Origin: Robiginitomaculum sp.
Lineage (GTDB): Bacteria; Pseudomonadota; Alphaproteobacteria; Caulobacterales; Maricaulaceae
Assembly: GCA_002733905.1 (NCBI GenBank)
Contig: NVXK01000002.1
Coordinates: 71,751-135,750, forward strand
Length of the DNA stretch: 64,000 nt
Direction of reading: 5' to 3'
Each line of letters begins with the position of its first letter. The stretch's first letter is position 1. The notes under the pieces are model-generated. The model made no database searches. It worked only from the letters and a program-made list of their open reading frames with translations, and was not told the DNA's origin. Of the stretch, positions 42,089-51,049 are shown one piece after another. The position numbers and the translations under genes are program-made.

Positions 42089-43312
42089 ATGACATATACC
42101 CAAAATAAATTTCGCAATCTATGCCTTGCTACGCCCCTCTTGCTTAGCTTGCTGGCATCTGCACCTTTTGCTGACGCGCAGGGGCGAGAAGCTATCGCCC
42201 ATGGACGAACATCCAATCATACACTCGGCTCTGCATCTGACGTCTGGCGCGTTGAACTACGTGATCTTGAGCGGTTTTTGGCAATGTCGTCAGGCGACAG
42301 TGACGGTGTCAGTGAATTACAACGGCTAACGATCAAACTGAGCGGCGACGGTAGCCAATATGATACTGTCACCGAGACAAATCCTTTTTTTAGGGTGAAT
42401 AACGGCCCCAGAACCACCAACAACGTAATTAACGTCCGTACAGGTGATCGCCTGAATCTCGACAGGCTTGATGATAACATACGCGATAATTATAATTTAT
42501 GGGTTCATGTTAAACAACGTGACCAAGTCGAATTTGGTATTTCAACGATACGTTTTCAGATTGAGGTGAAGGCACGTGAACTAGACTGTCATGGCGATCG
42601 GGCATGCAGAAGAAACGACACCGGCATTGTCACCTATCACATGAATTTAGACATACCTTCCGTCAAATCTCAGAGCTGTATTCCCGCAAACAGTTATCGG
42701 ATCAGGGCCGTAAATGGTGCGGTCATGACTTTGCGCCCGCAAGAAACAAGGTCAGGACGTAATGTGAAACAGGTACGTCATGTAAATAGCGGTACCAGTA
42801 CGGGTCTGGGGCCTGCCAGCGGTACTGTTCGCGGGCCACATATGGCGATGCAAAGCGGCGAGATTTGTATTGCCAGTACATCCCGACCGGCCACATATAT
42901 TAAAAACCCTAGTACACAAACGTGTGTAAGTTTGCCATCAGGAAGCGTGCCAGGTGTCGCAAATGTACGGGCACCTGCGTGTCGGATTAACACGAACAGT
43001 ACAGAGGACAAAAAAGCGCAATGGCGCATCAAACGTAAAGGCACTGATTACTGGTCCATCAAAAACACCGTTAGCAACCATTGCTTGAATGCCAAGGCTT
43101 CGACTGCGGGTCGCAATGGCGGCCCCGTTAAGGCTGTCGGGTGCAGTGCCCATAATGATCAAAGTTGGCGCAAAATCGGGCGAGCTAACGGGAAATATAT
43201 CTTAAGGAACGTCTCGACGAACAAGTGCCTGACAACAGAAAATGGTCGCTTAATGCACCGCAGATGTTCCGATCGACCAACGCAATTATGGTTGTCGATA
43301 GCCGAATATTAG
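42089..43312 (+). CDS. Secreted protein with C-terminal ricin B-type lectin domain (2 of 3)
   Basis: 407 aa from the ATG at 42089 (MTYTQNKFRNL), the start that gives a clean signal peptide (LATPLLLSLLASAPFADAQ); the frame is open far upstream but overlaps the first lectin gene. The N-terminal domain (DVWRVELRDLERF, MSSGDSDGVSELQRL, ELDCHGDRACRR) is shared with the next gene. The lectin domain has QW-type motifs AQW, QSW and QLW and repeats such as CLNAKAST. Lies 61 nt after lectin gene 1 and 25 nt before lectin gene 3. Confidence 0.82.
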   Translation: MTYTQNKFRNLCLATPLLLSLLASAPFADAQGREAIAHGRTSNHTLGSASDVWRVELRDLERFLAMSSGDSDGVSELQRLTIKLSGDGSQYDTVTETNPFFRVNNGPRTTNNVINVRTGDRLNLDRLDDNIRDNYNLWVHVKQRDQVEFGISTIRFQIEVKARELDCHGDRACRRNDTGIVTYHMNLDIPSVKSQSCIPANSYRIRAVNGAVMTLRPQETRSGRNVKQVRHVNSGTSTGLGPASGTVRGPHMAMQSGEICIASTSRPATYIKNPSTQTCVSLPSGSVPGVANVRAPACRINTNSTEDKKAQWRIKRKGTDYWSIKNTVSNHCLNAKASTAGRNGGPVKAVGCSAHNDQSWRKIGRANGKYILRNVSTNKCLTTENGRLMHRRCSDRPTQLWLSIAEY

Positions 43313-43337
43313 AACGCGTAATAATTGGAGAGCTCGT

Positions 43338-44603
43338 ATGAAATTCTTTTTACCACTAACTGTACTTTTGATAGCGTGGGCGTTTTTTGTGACTGACACA
43401 GCTGTGGCGCAGGGAACAAATTCACACCACACCATGGCTTCTGGCCCGGATGTTTACCGTATTGAGGTTCGCAATTTAAAGCGATTTGAAGTCATGGAAG
43501 TTGGAGACAGTGACGGCGTAGGTGAACTGCACAATATAAGAATTCGCCTATCAGCATTTACCAACGGGCCTATGCAATTTCATTCCAAAACGGTAAGAGC
43601 GACTCCTGGGTTTTTATATAATGATACAACGAATGACGGCGGCAATACGTCATATCTTAATGTTCGCAAGGGAAATCGCGTCAGACTTCATGGGCGTGCG
43701 AACCATGATAATCTTTGGGTCCATGCTGGAGCCGTGAGTGCTGACGGATCTCGTATTCAAGTTAGGTTGTCCATCTATGCCCGAGAGCTGGATTGTGTTG
43801 GAAGGCGAGTTTGTCGTCGTGGCGGTTATGGTATGTTTTCGGTAGACTTTAACATCCCGAACTTTGACACGCCGCCAAGCACACGATGCGGGCCAGAGAA
43901 TACGTTTGAGTTAGGTCGCCTTGATGATAAAATTGCAATTTTCGGGGCGGACAATGTAGAAAACAATTCTTATGAGAATGGCAATCGGAGACACTTATTT
44001 GGTGATGTATTCACCCGTCATAAGGCTGGGGGCGTGATACTCCGCCCGCTTTATGCCGATATATGCATTGCCAGTAGCTCTCGCGCCAGCGCGCAACCAA
44101 CGCCACCACCTCCTAGCCGTGAGAGATTTTGGTTTTTAAAAAATGTTGCCAGCGACAGATGTGTGACAATGCCTAGGGGGGCGATGTCTTCAACATCGGT
44201 TCCCGCGCAAGTGAATACATGTCACTTCAGATCATCTATTGGATCGACACATCGGGAAAAATGGCAACTTGTCGGGACGGCCCCTAGTACATATTTCATT
44301 CGTAGCTCTCAGGGTAATCAGTGTTTGAACCTGAAAGCCATAGATAACCGCGAGGGTGGCCCTGTGAAAATTGTTAATTGCTCTGGTCATAATGACCAAA
44401 AATGGAAGCGCACAGAAATGCCGAACGGTCAGTTTCAACTCCGTCATACAATAAGTGGAAAATGCTTGAACGTGCATGGGCGAGAACATAAAAATTACGG
44501 CCAGATCTCTGTATATACGTGCGCCGTAACACCAGACCAGCGCTGGACATTTATCAATGAACACACGGCGAACGATATCGCCGCCCTTGAACGTAGACGA
44601 TAA
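43338..44603 (+). CDS. Secreted protein with C-terminal ricin B-type lectin domain (3 of 3)
   Basis: 421 aa with an obvious signal peptide (MKFFLPLTVLLIAWAFFV, cleaved near AVAQG). Its N-terminal domain (DVYRIEVRNLKRFEV, EVGDSDGVGELHNI, ELDCVGRRVCRRGG) is a paralogue of that in the previous gene. A proline-rich linker (SAQPTPPPPSRE) precedes the ricin-type domain (CVTMP, CLNLKA, CLNVHGREHK with EKW, QKW, QRW). The final lobe is nearly identical in motif to lectin 1, so the three genes arose by duplication and domain exchange. GGAG precedes the start. Confidence 0.83.
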   Translation: MKFFLPLTVLLIAWAFFVTDTAVAQGTNSHHTMASGPDVYRIEVRNLKRFEVMEVGDSDGVGELHNIRIRLSAFTNGPMQFHSKTVRATPGFLYNDTTNDGGNTSYLNVRKGNRVRLHGRANHDNLWVHAGAVSADGSRIQVRLSIYARELDCVGRRVCRRGGYGMFSVDFNIPNFDTPPSTRCGPENTFELGRLDDKIAIFGADNVENNSYENGNRRHLFGDVFTRHKAGGVILRPLYADICIASSSRASAQPTPPPPSRERFWFLKNVASDRCVTMPRGAMSSTSVPAQVNTCHFRSSIGSTHREKWQLVGTAPSTYFIRSSQGNQCLNLKAIDNREGGPVKIVNCSGHNDQKWKRTEMPNGQFQLRHTISGKCLNVHGREHKNYGQISVYTCAVTPDQRWTFINEHTANDIAALERRR

Positions 44604-44635
44604 CCTTATCGTATAGACTAAACAGGAGTACTAAA

Positions 44636-45667
44636 ATGCGTATTGCACTCATATGCACAACCATACTAATTTTAACAGCGTGTGGTGATGAACAATCAGA
44701 CCAATCAGCTGATACGTCAAACCTATCGGTTAACAGTCCCGTAACGGCACTGTTAGATCGCAAGTCAAGAGGATCTGCGCTTACGAACACCCCCATCTCT
44801 TTTGCTGACGCCACTGGCGAAACTTCGAAGATGATCGAAGTCGGCCCCTGCCCGTTTGTGTCTGATGAAACCATAAAAGCCAGTGTTCGTACGACTTTTG
44901 AGATAACTCGCAGGGAGGTCTCAAATACTGAGTGCCGTTGGGCGTATAATGCCGGGTTTGTGATCAATGTGACTATCGAAGATATCGTAACCGCAAAACC
45001 CGTTTCCGAACGTCGCTATAATATTGGCGTTGATACGGTAAGCACGCCTCAAGACGGTCCGGGAACGCATGCAGCAATGATAAACGACACGGCATGGGGT
45101 AAGCTCATGCCTTTTGCTTATAGTTTTGAAAAAGACGGCAAGCTTGTCTTCATACGGTATACAGGGTTCAAGACTGGTGCCGATATCATGCGACCCGCAG
45201 CCAATGAAATTGCCGCACGCATGAGCACTGCCCCAACGATTAGACATCAACGCCGACATAAGACAGAACCGTTTAAGGCCTGCGACGTTTGGAGTGAGCA
45301 TGATCTTAAAACAGTGTTTGGTGCAAGCGAGACCGCCGTAGTGGCGCCCGGTGCGAGGAGCATGTCCACGTGCAGTTGGAAAATTTATGAGGACGGAGTT
45401 TCTGGTCAAAGAACCGCTGCGTTTAATTTCTACAAACGAGAAGCAGGCAAAAAGCAAGAACACGAATATGACAGCTACAAGCCTTACTCTGCCGACGGTG
45501 AAACCCATTACCTCAGAAAATCTAATTCCAGCTTCGGAACGTATATTCACATTATCACACCTCGTCCAGAAGGCCTTGTCCATGTTACGGTCTCGGATCC
45601 TGAAAAAGATCCGAGTGCTATTGCTAAAGTGCTACAAAAAAACCTTCTTAGCCGGATGGTTCCGTAG
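44636..45667 (+). CDS. Lipoprotein with two similar halves
   Basis: 343 aa with a lipobox: MRIALICTTILILTACGDE, so Cys16 should be lipidated and the protein tethered to a membrane. After a Ser/Asp-rich linker, two regions share a pattern of an early Cys, FG/F and a later C-x-W: GPCPFVSDETIKASV with NTECRWAY, and KACDVWSEHDLKTVFG with MSTCSWKIYED. This resembles the Cys-rich DUF3558-type lipoproteins in layout, though I cannot assign the family. AGGAG precedes the ATG. It sits 32 nt after lectin 3 and 56 nt before the protease gene. Confidence 0.75.
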   Translation: MRIALICTTILILTACGDEQSDQSADTSNLSVNSPVTALLDRKSRGSALTNTPISFADATGETSKMIEVGPCPFVSDETIKASVRTTFEITRREVSNTECRWAYNAGFVINVTIEDIVTAKPVSERRYNIGVDTVSTPQDGPGTHAAMINDTAWGKLMPFAYSFEKDGKLVFIRYTGFKTGADIMRPAANEIAARMSTAPTIRHQRRHKTEPFKACDVWSEHDLKTVFGASETAVVAPGARSMSTCSWKIYEDGVSGQRTAAFNFYKREAGKKQEHEYDSYKPYSADGETHYLRKSNSSFGTYIHIITPRPEGLVHVTVSDPEKDPSAIAKVLQKNLLSRMVP

Positions 45668-45723
45668 ATATCAGTTTAGACAACTACATCATTTATAAAG
45701 CCGAAGATCAAAGGAGAAAGCAA

Positions 45724-47385
45724 ATGTCAATAATTGGGAAGATCCAGAGCATAAAAATAATAATGACCGCCAGTTTATTGATGGGCATTGGTGGGGTTTA
45801 TAGCGGCGGGGTCGCCTTTGCAGCACCAGCAACAGTAGACCTTCGTGACAACCAAACGCCAATTCGCTCTCAGGGTAATCGAAGATCGTGTATCACTTTT
45901 TCCTCAACCGCAGCACTTGAAGCAGCCTACAAGCGAGCGGGTTATGGTGAGCTTGATTTGTCGGAACAGTTTTTTCAGTATATGAATAAAATGTTCTGGC
46001 TGCATCAATGGCGCGATCAACAAAGCAAGCAAGCGGCGGATCAAGAAACGCAACTTGGCTTCTCAGCAGGCGGGAGCGGTTCTGATTACCTTGGTCCATT
46101 AGCCAACGGTTTTCGGATACCGGAAGAAACTGTGTGGCCCTATCGTTCTCGCGACTTTACAGCGAGAGACCATCCAGCAATCGCAAACAAATACAATTCC
46201 CCGTATTGGTCAAAACAAAAAACCAAGAGTGATTTCAACCTTGAAGGCGGGTTTCTAAAAAAGAAACACCTAACAGCTGCAAGGTATTATTCTGGCACTG
46301 GTTTCAACCGCATTAGTGGTAGAAACAAAGATACTATGATCCGCGCCATAGAAAACCAACTGAGCGCACGGCGCGAAGTTGTAATTGACATGAACATGCA
46401 ATATCGAATTTCAAATTCGGATAATAGAGATAAACGCATGCTCGAGCGATGCGATACCTGCACCAATCGTGGCGCCCATTCAATGTTAATCGTTGGATAC
46501 AATCGGGTCAGTCGCGATTCCACTAAACATTACTTCATTGTTAAAAACAGTTGGGGTATAAACCACAATACAACACGAACTGACGGCTATACATTTATTA
46601 CTTATGATATGCTCAAAGCAACAGCGTATAGTGCGGCTTACATTACTGGCGTTACGAATCCACGTCCATGGCCTGAACTGGCAAATATTGGGCGTTGGGA
46701 AACCAAATTAGGGGCATGGCGCGGTATACTAGATATCTATCACGTGCCTGGTGTCATGAAGCAGCCTTTTACAAATCAAGGCAGTTCCATGAGAGACGCC
46801 AGAATTGGCACATTCTATAATCATAAAGGCAAAGCATATAGAGTTAACGGTGTGATGAGTGGTCGGAAAATGACATTTTGGATCGATAAAAACAAGCCGC
46901 ATGTGTCGTATGATCGAATGATTGGTACAAAATATACTATGAACCGAATTCATGGCGAAGATTTGACTGTTGGTCGTTTTACCGACAATGGGAGTGTTAC
47001 CTATGCTGGGTATATGAAACGAAAGGGCACTTCCGCATTTAGGGAACCAACCGTTAAACGTGACCAATCCCCCAGAGACATTGTTGGCAAATGGGCGATG
47101 GTTTATGGTACAAATGCCCAACGGACAGCCGAGTTTTGCATAACGTCAGTTAGCTCATCAGGAACTATCCGAGGCCGCGGCGCGACAGCGATCACGGGAT
47201 CATTCAAGCCCGGCGAAGGTGGCCGCCATTTCCGTATTCGAGGTATCAACAATAACAACGGATATATAGATGCAATTCGTATGAGTTGGCATGGCAATAT
47301 CGCTACGGGAGAAAGCTATTGGGATAATGGTAGATCACGAGGCGGCGTTCTTTTAAAAAAAATTGGCACGCGTTGCACAAATTAA
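45724..47385 (+). CDS. Secreted papain-like (C1) cysteine protease with C-terminal extension
   Basis: 553 aa with an N-terminal signal sequence ending near AFAAPATVD. The protease core (about 35-315) has the complete papain set: oxyanion Gln50 and nucleophile Cys56 (SQGNRRSCITFSS), His252 (RGAHSMLIVGY) and Asn275 (VKNSWG). There is no long inhibitory propeptide, since the active-site Gln comes only about 17 residues after the expected cleavage point. Residues about 330-553 form an extra region with repeated aromatic/Gly strands (IVGKWAMVYG..., GESYWDNGRSRGG) of unknown function. AGGAG precedes the start. Last gene of the exported row. Confidence 0.83.
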   Translation: MSIIGKIQSIKIIMTASLLMGIGGVYSGGVAFAAPATVDLRDNQTPIRSQGNRRSCITFSSTAALEAAYKRAGYGELDLSEQFFQYMNKMFWLHQWRDQQSKQAADQETQLGFSAGGSGSDYLGPLANGFRIPEETVWPYRSRDFTARDHPAIANKYNSPYWSKQKTKSDFNLEGGFLKKKHLTAARYYSGTGFNRISGRNKDTMIRAIENQLSARREVVIDMNMQYRISNSDNRDKRMLERCDTCTNRGAHSMLIVGYNRVSRDSTKHYFIVKNSWGINHNTTRTDGYTFITYDMLKATAYSAAYITGVTNPRPWPELANIGRWETKLGAWRGILDIYHVPGVMKQPFTNQGSSMRDARIGTFYNHKGKAYRVNGVMSGRKMTFWIDKNKPHVSYDRMIGTKYTMNRIHGEDLTVGRFTDNGSVTYAGYMKRKGTSAFREPTVKRDQSPRDIVGKWAMVYGTNAQRTAEFCITSVSSSGTIRGRGATAITGSFKPGEGGRHFRIRGINNNNGYIDAIRMSWHGNIATGESYWDNGRSRGGVLLKKIGTRCTN

Positions 47386-47499
47386 AGCCATTATTTTATC
47401 GGAAGAAAGCACATAATATTACATTGCTCTTGGCTGATAATACTCCCGTATTTTAGCAAGGTTTTAGTAAAATTTTCAATAGGGTTTAACTAAGGAGGT

Positions 47500-47965
47500 T
47501 TTACGATCAAGAAACCGAGAGTAGATAGCCTCCCCTTGGGGTATATACGGGCAGTCATATCATGCAAATATTGAAGCAAGCGGAGAGTACACACCAGTTT
47601 CGGCTTTGTGCCATGAGCACGGTATGAGTAGCGCATCATTTTATAAATGGCGCGCAAAGTTTGGCGGCATGGATGCATCATTAATGGGGCGTATGAAGGA
47701 GCTTGAATCTGAGAATGCGTGGCTCAAAAAGATGTACGCGGATGTGCAGTTACAAAATGATGTCATTAAAGAGGCTATGGAAAAAAGTGGTGAGGCCATC
47801 ACGTCGCCGAGACATGGCCAAGCGAGACATGTTTGAAGGTCGACTTAATATCCGTGCTCCGTGCGCGGCCTTTAGCATCAGTCAGGCTTGTTATCGTTAC
47901 CAGCAGAGCGTGTTCTCCGATCGCTTGAACAAATCATTGAAAGGCATGGAAAACCTATAGCAAAA
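47500..47965 (+). pseudogene. Frameshifted and deleted IS3-family element (orfA/orfB)
   Basis: orfA is split: QILKQAES in one frame (from about 47562) continues after a frameshift as TPVSALCHEHGMSSASFYKW and a leucine-zipper-like LESENAWLKKMYADVQLQND, ending at 47836. orfB begins RRRDMAKRDMFEGRLNIRAP and SISQACYRYQQ, then jumps directly to RSLEQIIERHGKPIA, a part that normally lies inside the integrase core, so most of the catalytic domain is deleted. It ends 7 nt before feoB. Nonfunctional insertion scar at the right edge of the lectin island. Confidence 0.85.
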
Positions 47966-47971
47966 TACAAT

Positions 47972-49813
47972 CTACAGGCCTAACCATGTGGCCAACCAAA
48001 ATGTCGCGCCTGCCGCGACATAGGCGAGTACAAACAAATACCCGAACATAATCAATGGCCATTTCCATCCATTTGTTTCTTTCTTGGTAACGGCTAATGT
48101 AGACAAACATTGCGGTGCAAAAACAAACCAAACCAGAAATGCTAATGCCATAGGCATTGACCAATCTGCCGCCAAAGCTTGCTCGATCATCACTGACTGT
48201 CCGTCGACATCTTCAACATTGTAAACAATGGACAGAGTTGAAACTGCAATCTCGCGGGCCGCCATTGCAGGGATAAGTGTGATAGACATTTCTAGGTTAA
48301 ATCCGATGGGAGCCAGTACTGGCTCGATAATTCGGCCCAACATGCCCGCATAACTATTGCGAATAATCCCGTCATTGTTTGGATAAGTAGACAAGAACCA
48401 AACAATAATAGACGCAGGCAAAATAATCCGCCCTGCGCGTGTCATAAAAATCATAGCACGTTGCCAAAGACCAAGAAAATAATCTTTTATGGATGGTATT
48501 TTATAACTTGGCATTTCCAGCAATAGAGGTGACGTCGCCCCTTTGGTGAGTGTTTTTTTCAACACCAATGCTGCCAAAAGCGCGAACACAACCCCCGCGA
48601 TGTACAAAGCAAACATCACCAAGCCCTGTTGATTAAACACGCCTACTTTGCCTGCCGGAATAAAAGCGCCAATAACAATAATATAGATAGGCAAACGCGC
48701 CGAACAGGTCATCAACGGAGCAATTAAAATTGTTGTCAGCCTATCTTTTTCATTCTCGATCGTTCGTGCCGCCATAATGCCCGGTATAGCGCAAGCAAAA
48801 CTAGACAAAAGCGGGATAAAGGCACGCCCATTCAACCCCACTTTTGCCATAGCTGAATCTACAAGAAAGGCTGCTCGAGTCATATATCCCGAAGCTTCAA
48901 GTGCCAGAATGAAGGCAAACAAAATAAGGATTTGCGGCAAAAATATGAGGACAGAACCGACCCCCGCGACAATACCGTCCACAATCAATGATTTCAACCA
49001 TCCTTCATTTAGAAATGAACCTACAAATACGCCCAACGCGCCTATACCTGCCTCAATCAAATCCATTGCAGGGCCAGACCATGAATACACCGCCTGAAAC
49101 ATAAAAATCATTATTCCAGCGAGAATAAACAAGCCCAACACTGGGTGCAGTATAAAATTATCAATTTTCACAGATATATTTTTCCCACCCGATGCACGCA
49201 CAGTTCTTTTCGTAATCGCGCGGGCTTTGTTTTGGATGCGTTTAAGGTCATCACCTTCCGCATCAGGATGTTTTGCCGTTCCGTTTGCAATACCAACTGA
49301 CCATTCCGCCAATGTTTTCATAATCGAGAAACGCCCTTTGGTACGAACGGCCACACACGAGACGACTGGCACACCGATCTCTTTCGACAACGCAGCAAGA
49401 TCAATTTCCACACCATCCCGCGCAGCCATATCCATCATGTTCAAAACGACAATCATCGGCAAACCATAGTTTTTAGCCTGCAACACATTGTGCAAATGGG
49501 TGCGAATATTGGCTGCATCCATCACAACGATAATAGCGTCCGGTGCAGTTTCCTCGTCCAGATTTCCATTTACAAAATCCAGAGTGACCCGCTCGTCCGC
49601 GCTATGGCCACAATCTCCATAGATGCCAGGCAAGTCGATCAGTTCGAGTGTGTGACCTTTGGTTGTTGTATAAAACCCTTTGGAATATTCGACCGTTGCT
49701 CCCGGGTAATTGGCAACTTTTGCGCGACCACCTGTCAACGCGTTGAATAAAGAGGTCTTGCCGCAATTCGGCGCACCCAATAACGCTATGCGTAATGTTT
49801 TATCTGCGGGCAT
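47972..49813 (-). CDS. feoB: Ferrous iron transporter FeoB
   Basis: 613-aa membrane protein with an N-terminal G protein domain: G1 GAPNCGKTSLFN (residues 14-25), G3 DLPG, G4 NMMD. A helical linker and about eight transmembrane segments follow, including the Gate motifs with SSFACAIPGIMAARTI. It is shorter than E. coli FeoB (773 aa) but within the range of compact versions. It imports Fe(II), mostly under low oxygen. The gene starts 1 nt after feoA; an AGGAAG site lies upstream. Its 3' end abuts a transposase scar. Confidence 0.95.
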   Translation of the reverse strand: MPADKTLRIALLGAPNCGKTSLFNALTGGRAKVANYPGATVEYSKGFYTTTKGHTLELIDLPGIYGDCGHSADERVTLDFVNGNLDEETAPDAIIVVMDAANIRTHLHNVLQAKNYGLPMIVVLNMMDMAARDGVEIDLAALSKEIGVPVVSCVAVRTKGRFSIMKTLAEWSVGIANGTAKHPDAEGDDLKRIQNKARAITKRTVRASGGKNISVKIDNFILHPVLGLFILAGIMIFMFQAVYSWSGPAMDLIEAGIGALGVFVGSFLNEGWLKSLIVDGIVAGVGSVLIFLPQILILFAFILALEASGYMTRAAFLVDSAMAKVGLNGRAFIPLLSSFACAIPGIMAARTIENEKDRLTTILIAPLMTCSARLPIYIIVIGAFIPAGKVGVFNQQGLVMFALYIAGVVFALLAALVLKKTLTKGATSPLLLEMPSYKIPSIKDYFLGLWQRAMIFMTRAGRIILPASIIVWFLSTYPNNDGIIRNSYAGMLGRIIEPVLAPIGFNLEMSITLIPAMAAREIAVSTLSIVYNVEDVDGQSVMIEQALAADWSMPMALAFLVWFVFAPQCLSTLAVTKKETNGWKWPLIMFGYLFVLAYVAAGATFWLATWLGL

Positions 49814-49814
49814 G

Positions 49815-50057
49815 CTATGTGTCTTCCTGTATCACATCGACCTGAATCATAGCCGCTTCTTTTGGGCGCATCGCAATAGAGGTTCCGTGCAAACGCACGT
49901 TCAATGGCGAACCTCCAAAAAGGCCCACATGCACAATCTCGACAATATCACCTTCCGCAAAACCAATTTCACGTAGGCGAATTTCTATACGCGGGGAATC
50001 CGCACGAAACCCCGTAATTTTCGCACGAACATTTTTACCAATCTCAGCCAAACTCAT
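49815..50057 (-). CDS. feoA: Ferrous iron transport accessory protein FeoA
   Basis: 80-aa SH3-like protein: KVRAKITG-type opening (GKNVRAKITGF), IEIRLREIGFAEGDIVEIV in the middle and a C-terminal IAMRPKEAAMIQV strand. It is needed for FeoB function. Paired with feoB in the usual order. Located after the moaB/JmjC genes on the same strand with a 55-nt gap. Confidence 0.93.
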   Translation of the reverse strand: MSLAEIGKNVRAKITGFRADSPRIEIRLREIGFAEGDIVEIVHVGLFGGSPLNVRLHGTSIAMRPKEAAMIQVDVIQEDT

Positions 50058-50112
50058 TTGGGTAGCCTTTTACGATTCTTCCTGCCGAAGACGCGACATA
50101 ATCTCATATAGC

Positions 50113-51048
50113 TCAAAAGCAACGCAGAAAAGGGGTCACAGGGTCAAGAAAATCAGGACTGTCCGGATTCAATTTATACTTCACGAAGTCTTCACGTAGA
50201 TGACGATTATGAGCCCCCAGTTTGCGCAGGACTTTCCCTGTGAAGGATTTACATGCGCGTTCCAATGCGCCTGCCTCATCAAATACGGGTGCACGCCCAT
50301 AGCGCCTTCTTAAAATGCCATTGGTCAACATAACGGCATTACGTTGCGCGCTTTGTTTCGTACTGAACTCCATCACCATAGAAATACAATAGGTCTGGTT
50401 TTCCACCCTATGGGGTGAGGGATGCGGCCAAGACACCATTTCTCCGCCAACGAGATCATAAGCGTCCGCACTTTCTTCAAACTCAGCACGAAACGGCACA
50501 TCTTGATCTATTTCTCCAAGCACGATGCTCTCATAAGCAGTATCTGGCAAAAATGTCTGGTTAATGGGATACACGAAAACCCGTTTTTTACCGCGTATAT
50601 GCCAAAGGTGGGTGATCGTTGGGTCACAATGATAGGGTACTTTCGCTGTAGGCGATGAAATTAAAATACCGCCACGTGCATTCCGTCTATCTTTATTCTT
50701 GCCCGTATGGGTTTCAAGTTCACTATGTAATTGCCCCAAAATAGCTTTATATTCGGGATGTAAATTCATAGCTTCACGTAAATTCATCCATATCTGGCCT
50801 GATTTAACTGCCTTGATAAGGGTCGCGCCATCATGTCCACGAAAATCAACCGTGCAATGGCGATAAGGGTAATTCGGATCATCGGACATGGTGCACACAT
50901 CCAGTTTTTCGGAAGGATGTTTATCTAATAAACGCGCAAGAGCCTCATCTGTAAACAAACCTGTTTCATTGAGTTTGTGCGGCACGGCTAAAACTTTTTT
51001 ACCATAGTCATACGTGTCTTGAAGTGTCCATTTTTCTATGATTTGCAT
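50113..51048 (-). CDS. JmjC/cupin-like protein in the moa operon
   Basis: 311 aa from the ATG at 51048 (MQIIEKWTLQDTYD), which has AGAGG upstream; the frame is open 31 codons more inside moaB but without a site. A Fe(II)/2-oxoglutarate-type facial triad is visible: His140-x-Asp142 in VPYHCDPTITHLWHIRG and His213 in PSPHRVENQ, followed by strand KKRVFVYP typical of JmjC folds. It may hydroxylate a protein or small molecule. It lies 1 nt after moaB and thus appears to be co-transcribed with porin, moaA and moaB, an uncommon setting. Confidence 0.75.
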   Translation of the reverse strand: MQIIEKWTLQDTYDYGKKVLAVPHKLNETGLFTDEALARLLDKHPSEKLDVCTMSDDPNYPYRHCTVDFRGHDGATLIKAVKSGQIWMNLREAMNLHPEYKAILGQLHSELETHTGKNKDRRNARGGILISSPTAKVPYHCDPTITHLWHIRGKKRVFVYPINQTFLPDTAYESIVLGEIDQDVPFRAEFEESADAYDLVGGEMVSWPHPSPHRVENQTYCISMVMEFSTKQSAQRNAVMLTNGILRRRYGRAPVFDEAGALERACKSFTGKVLRKLGAHNRHLREDFVKYKLNPDSPDFLDPVTPFLRCF

Positions 51049-51049
51049 A

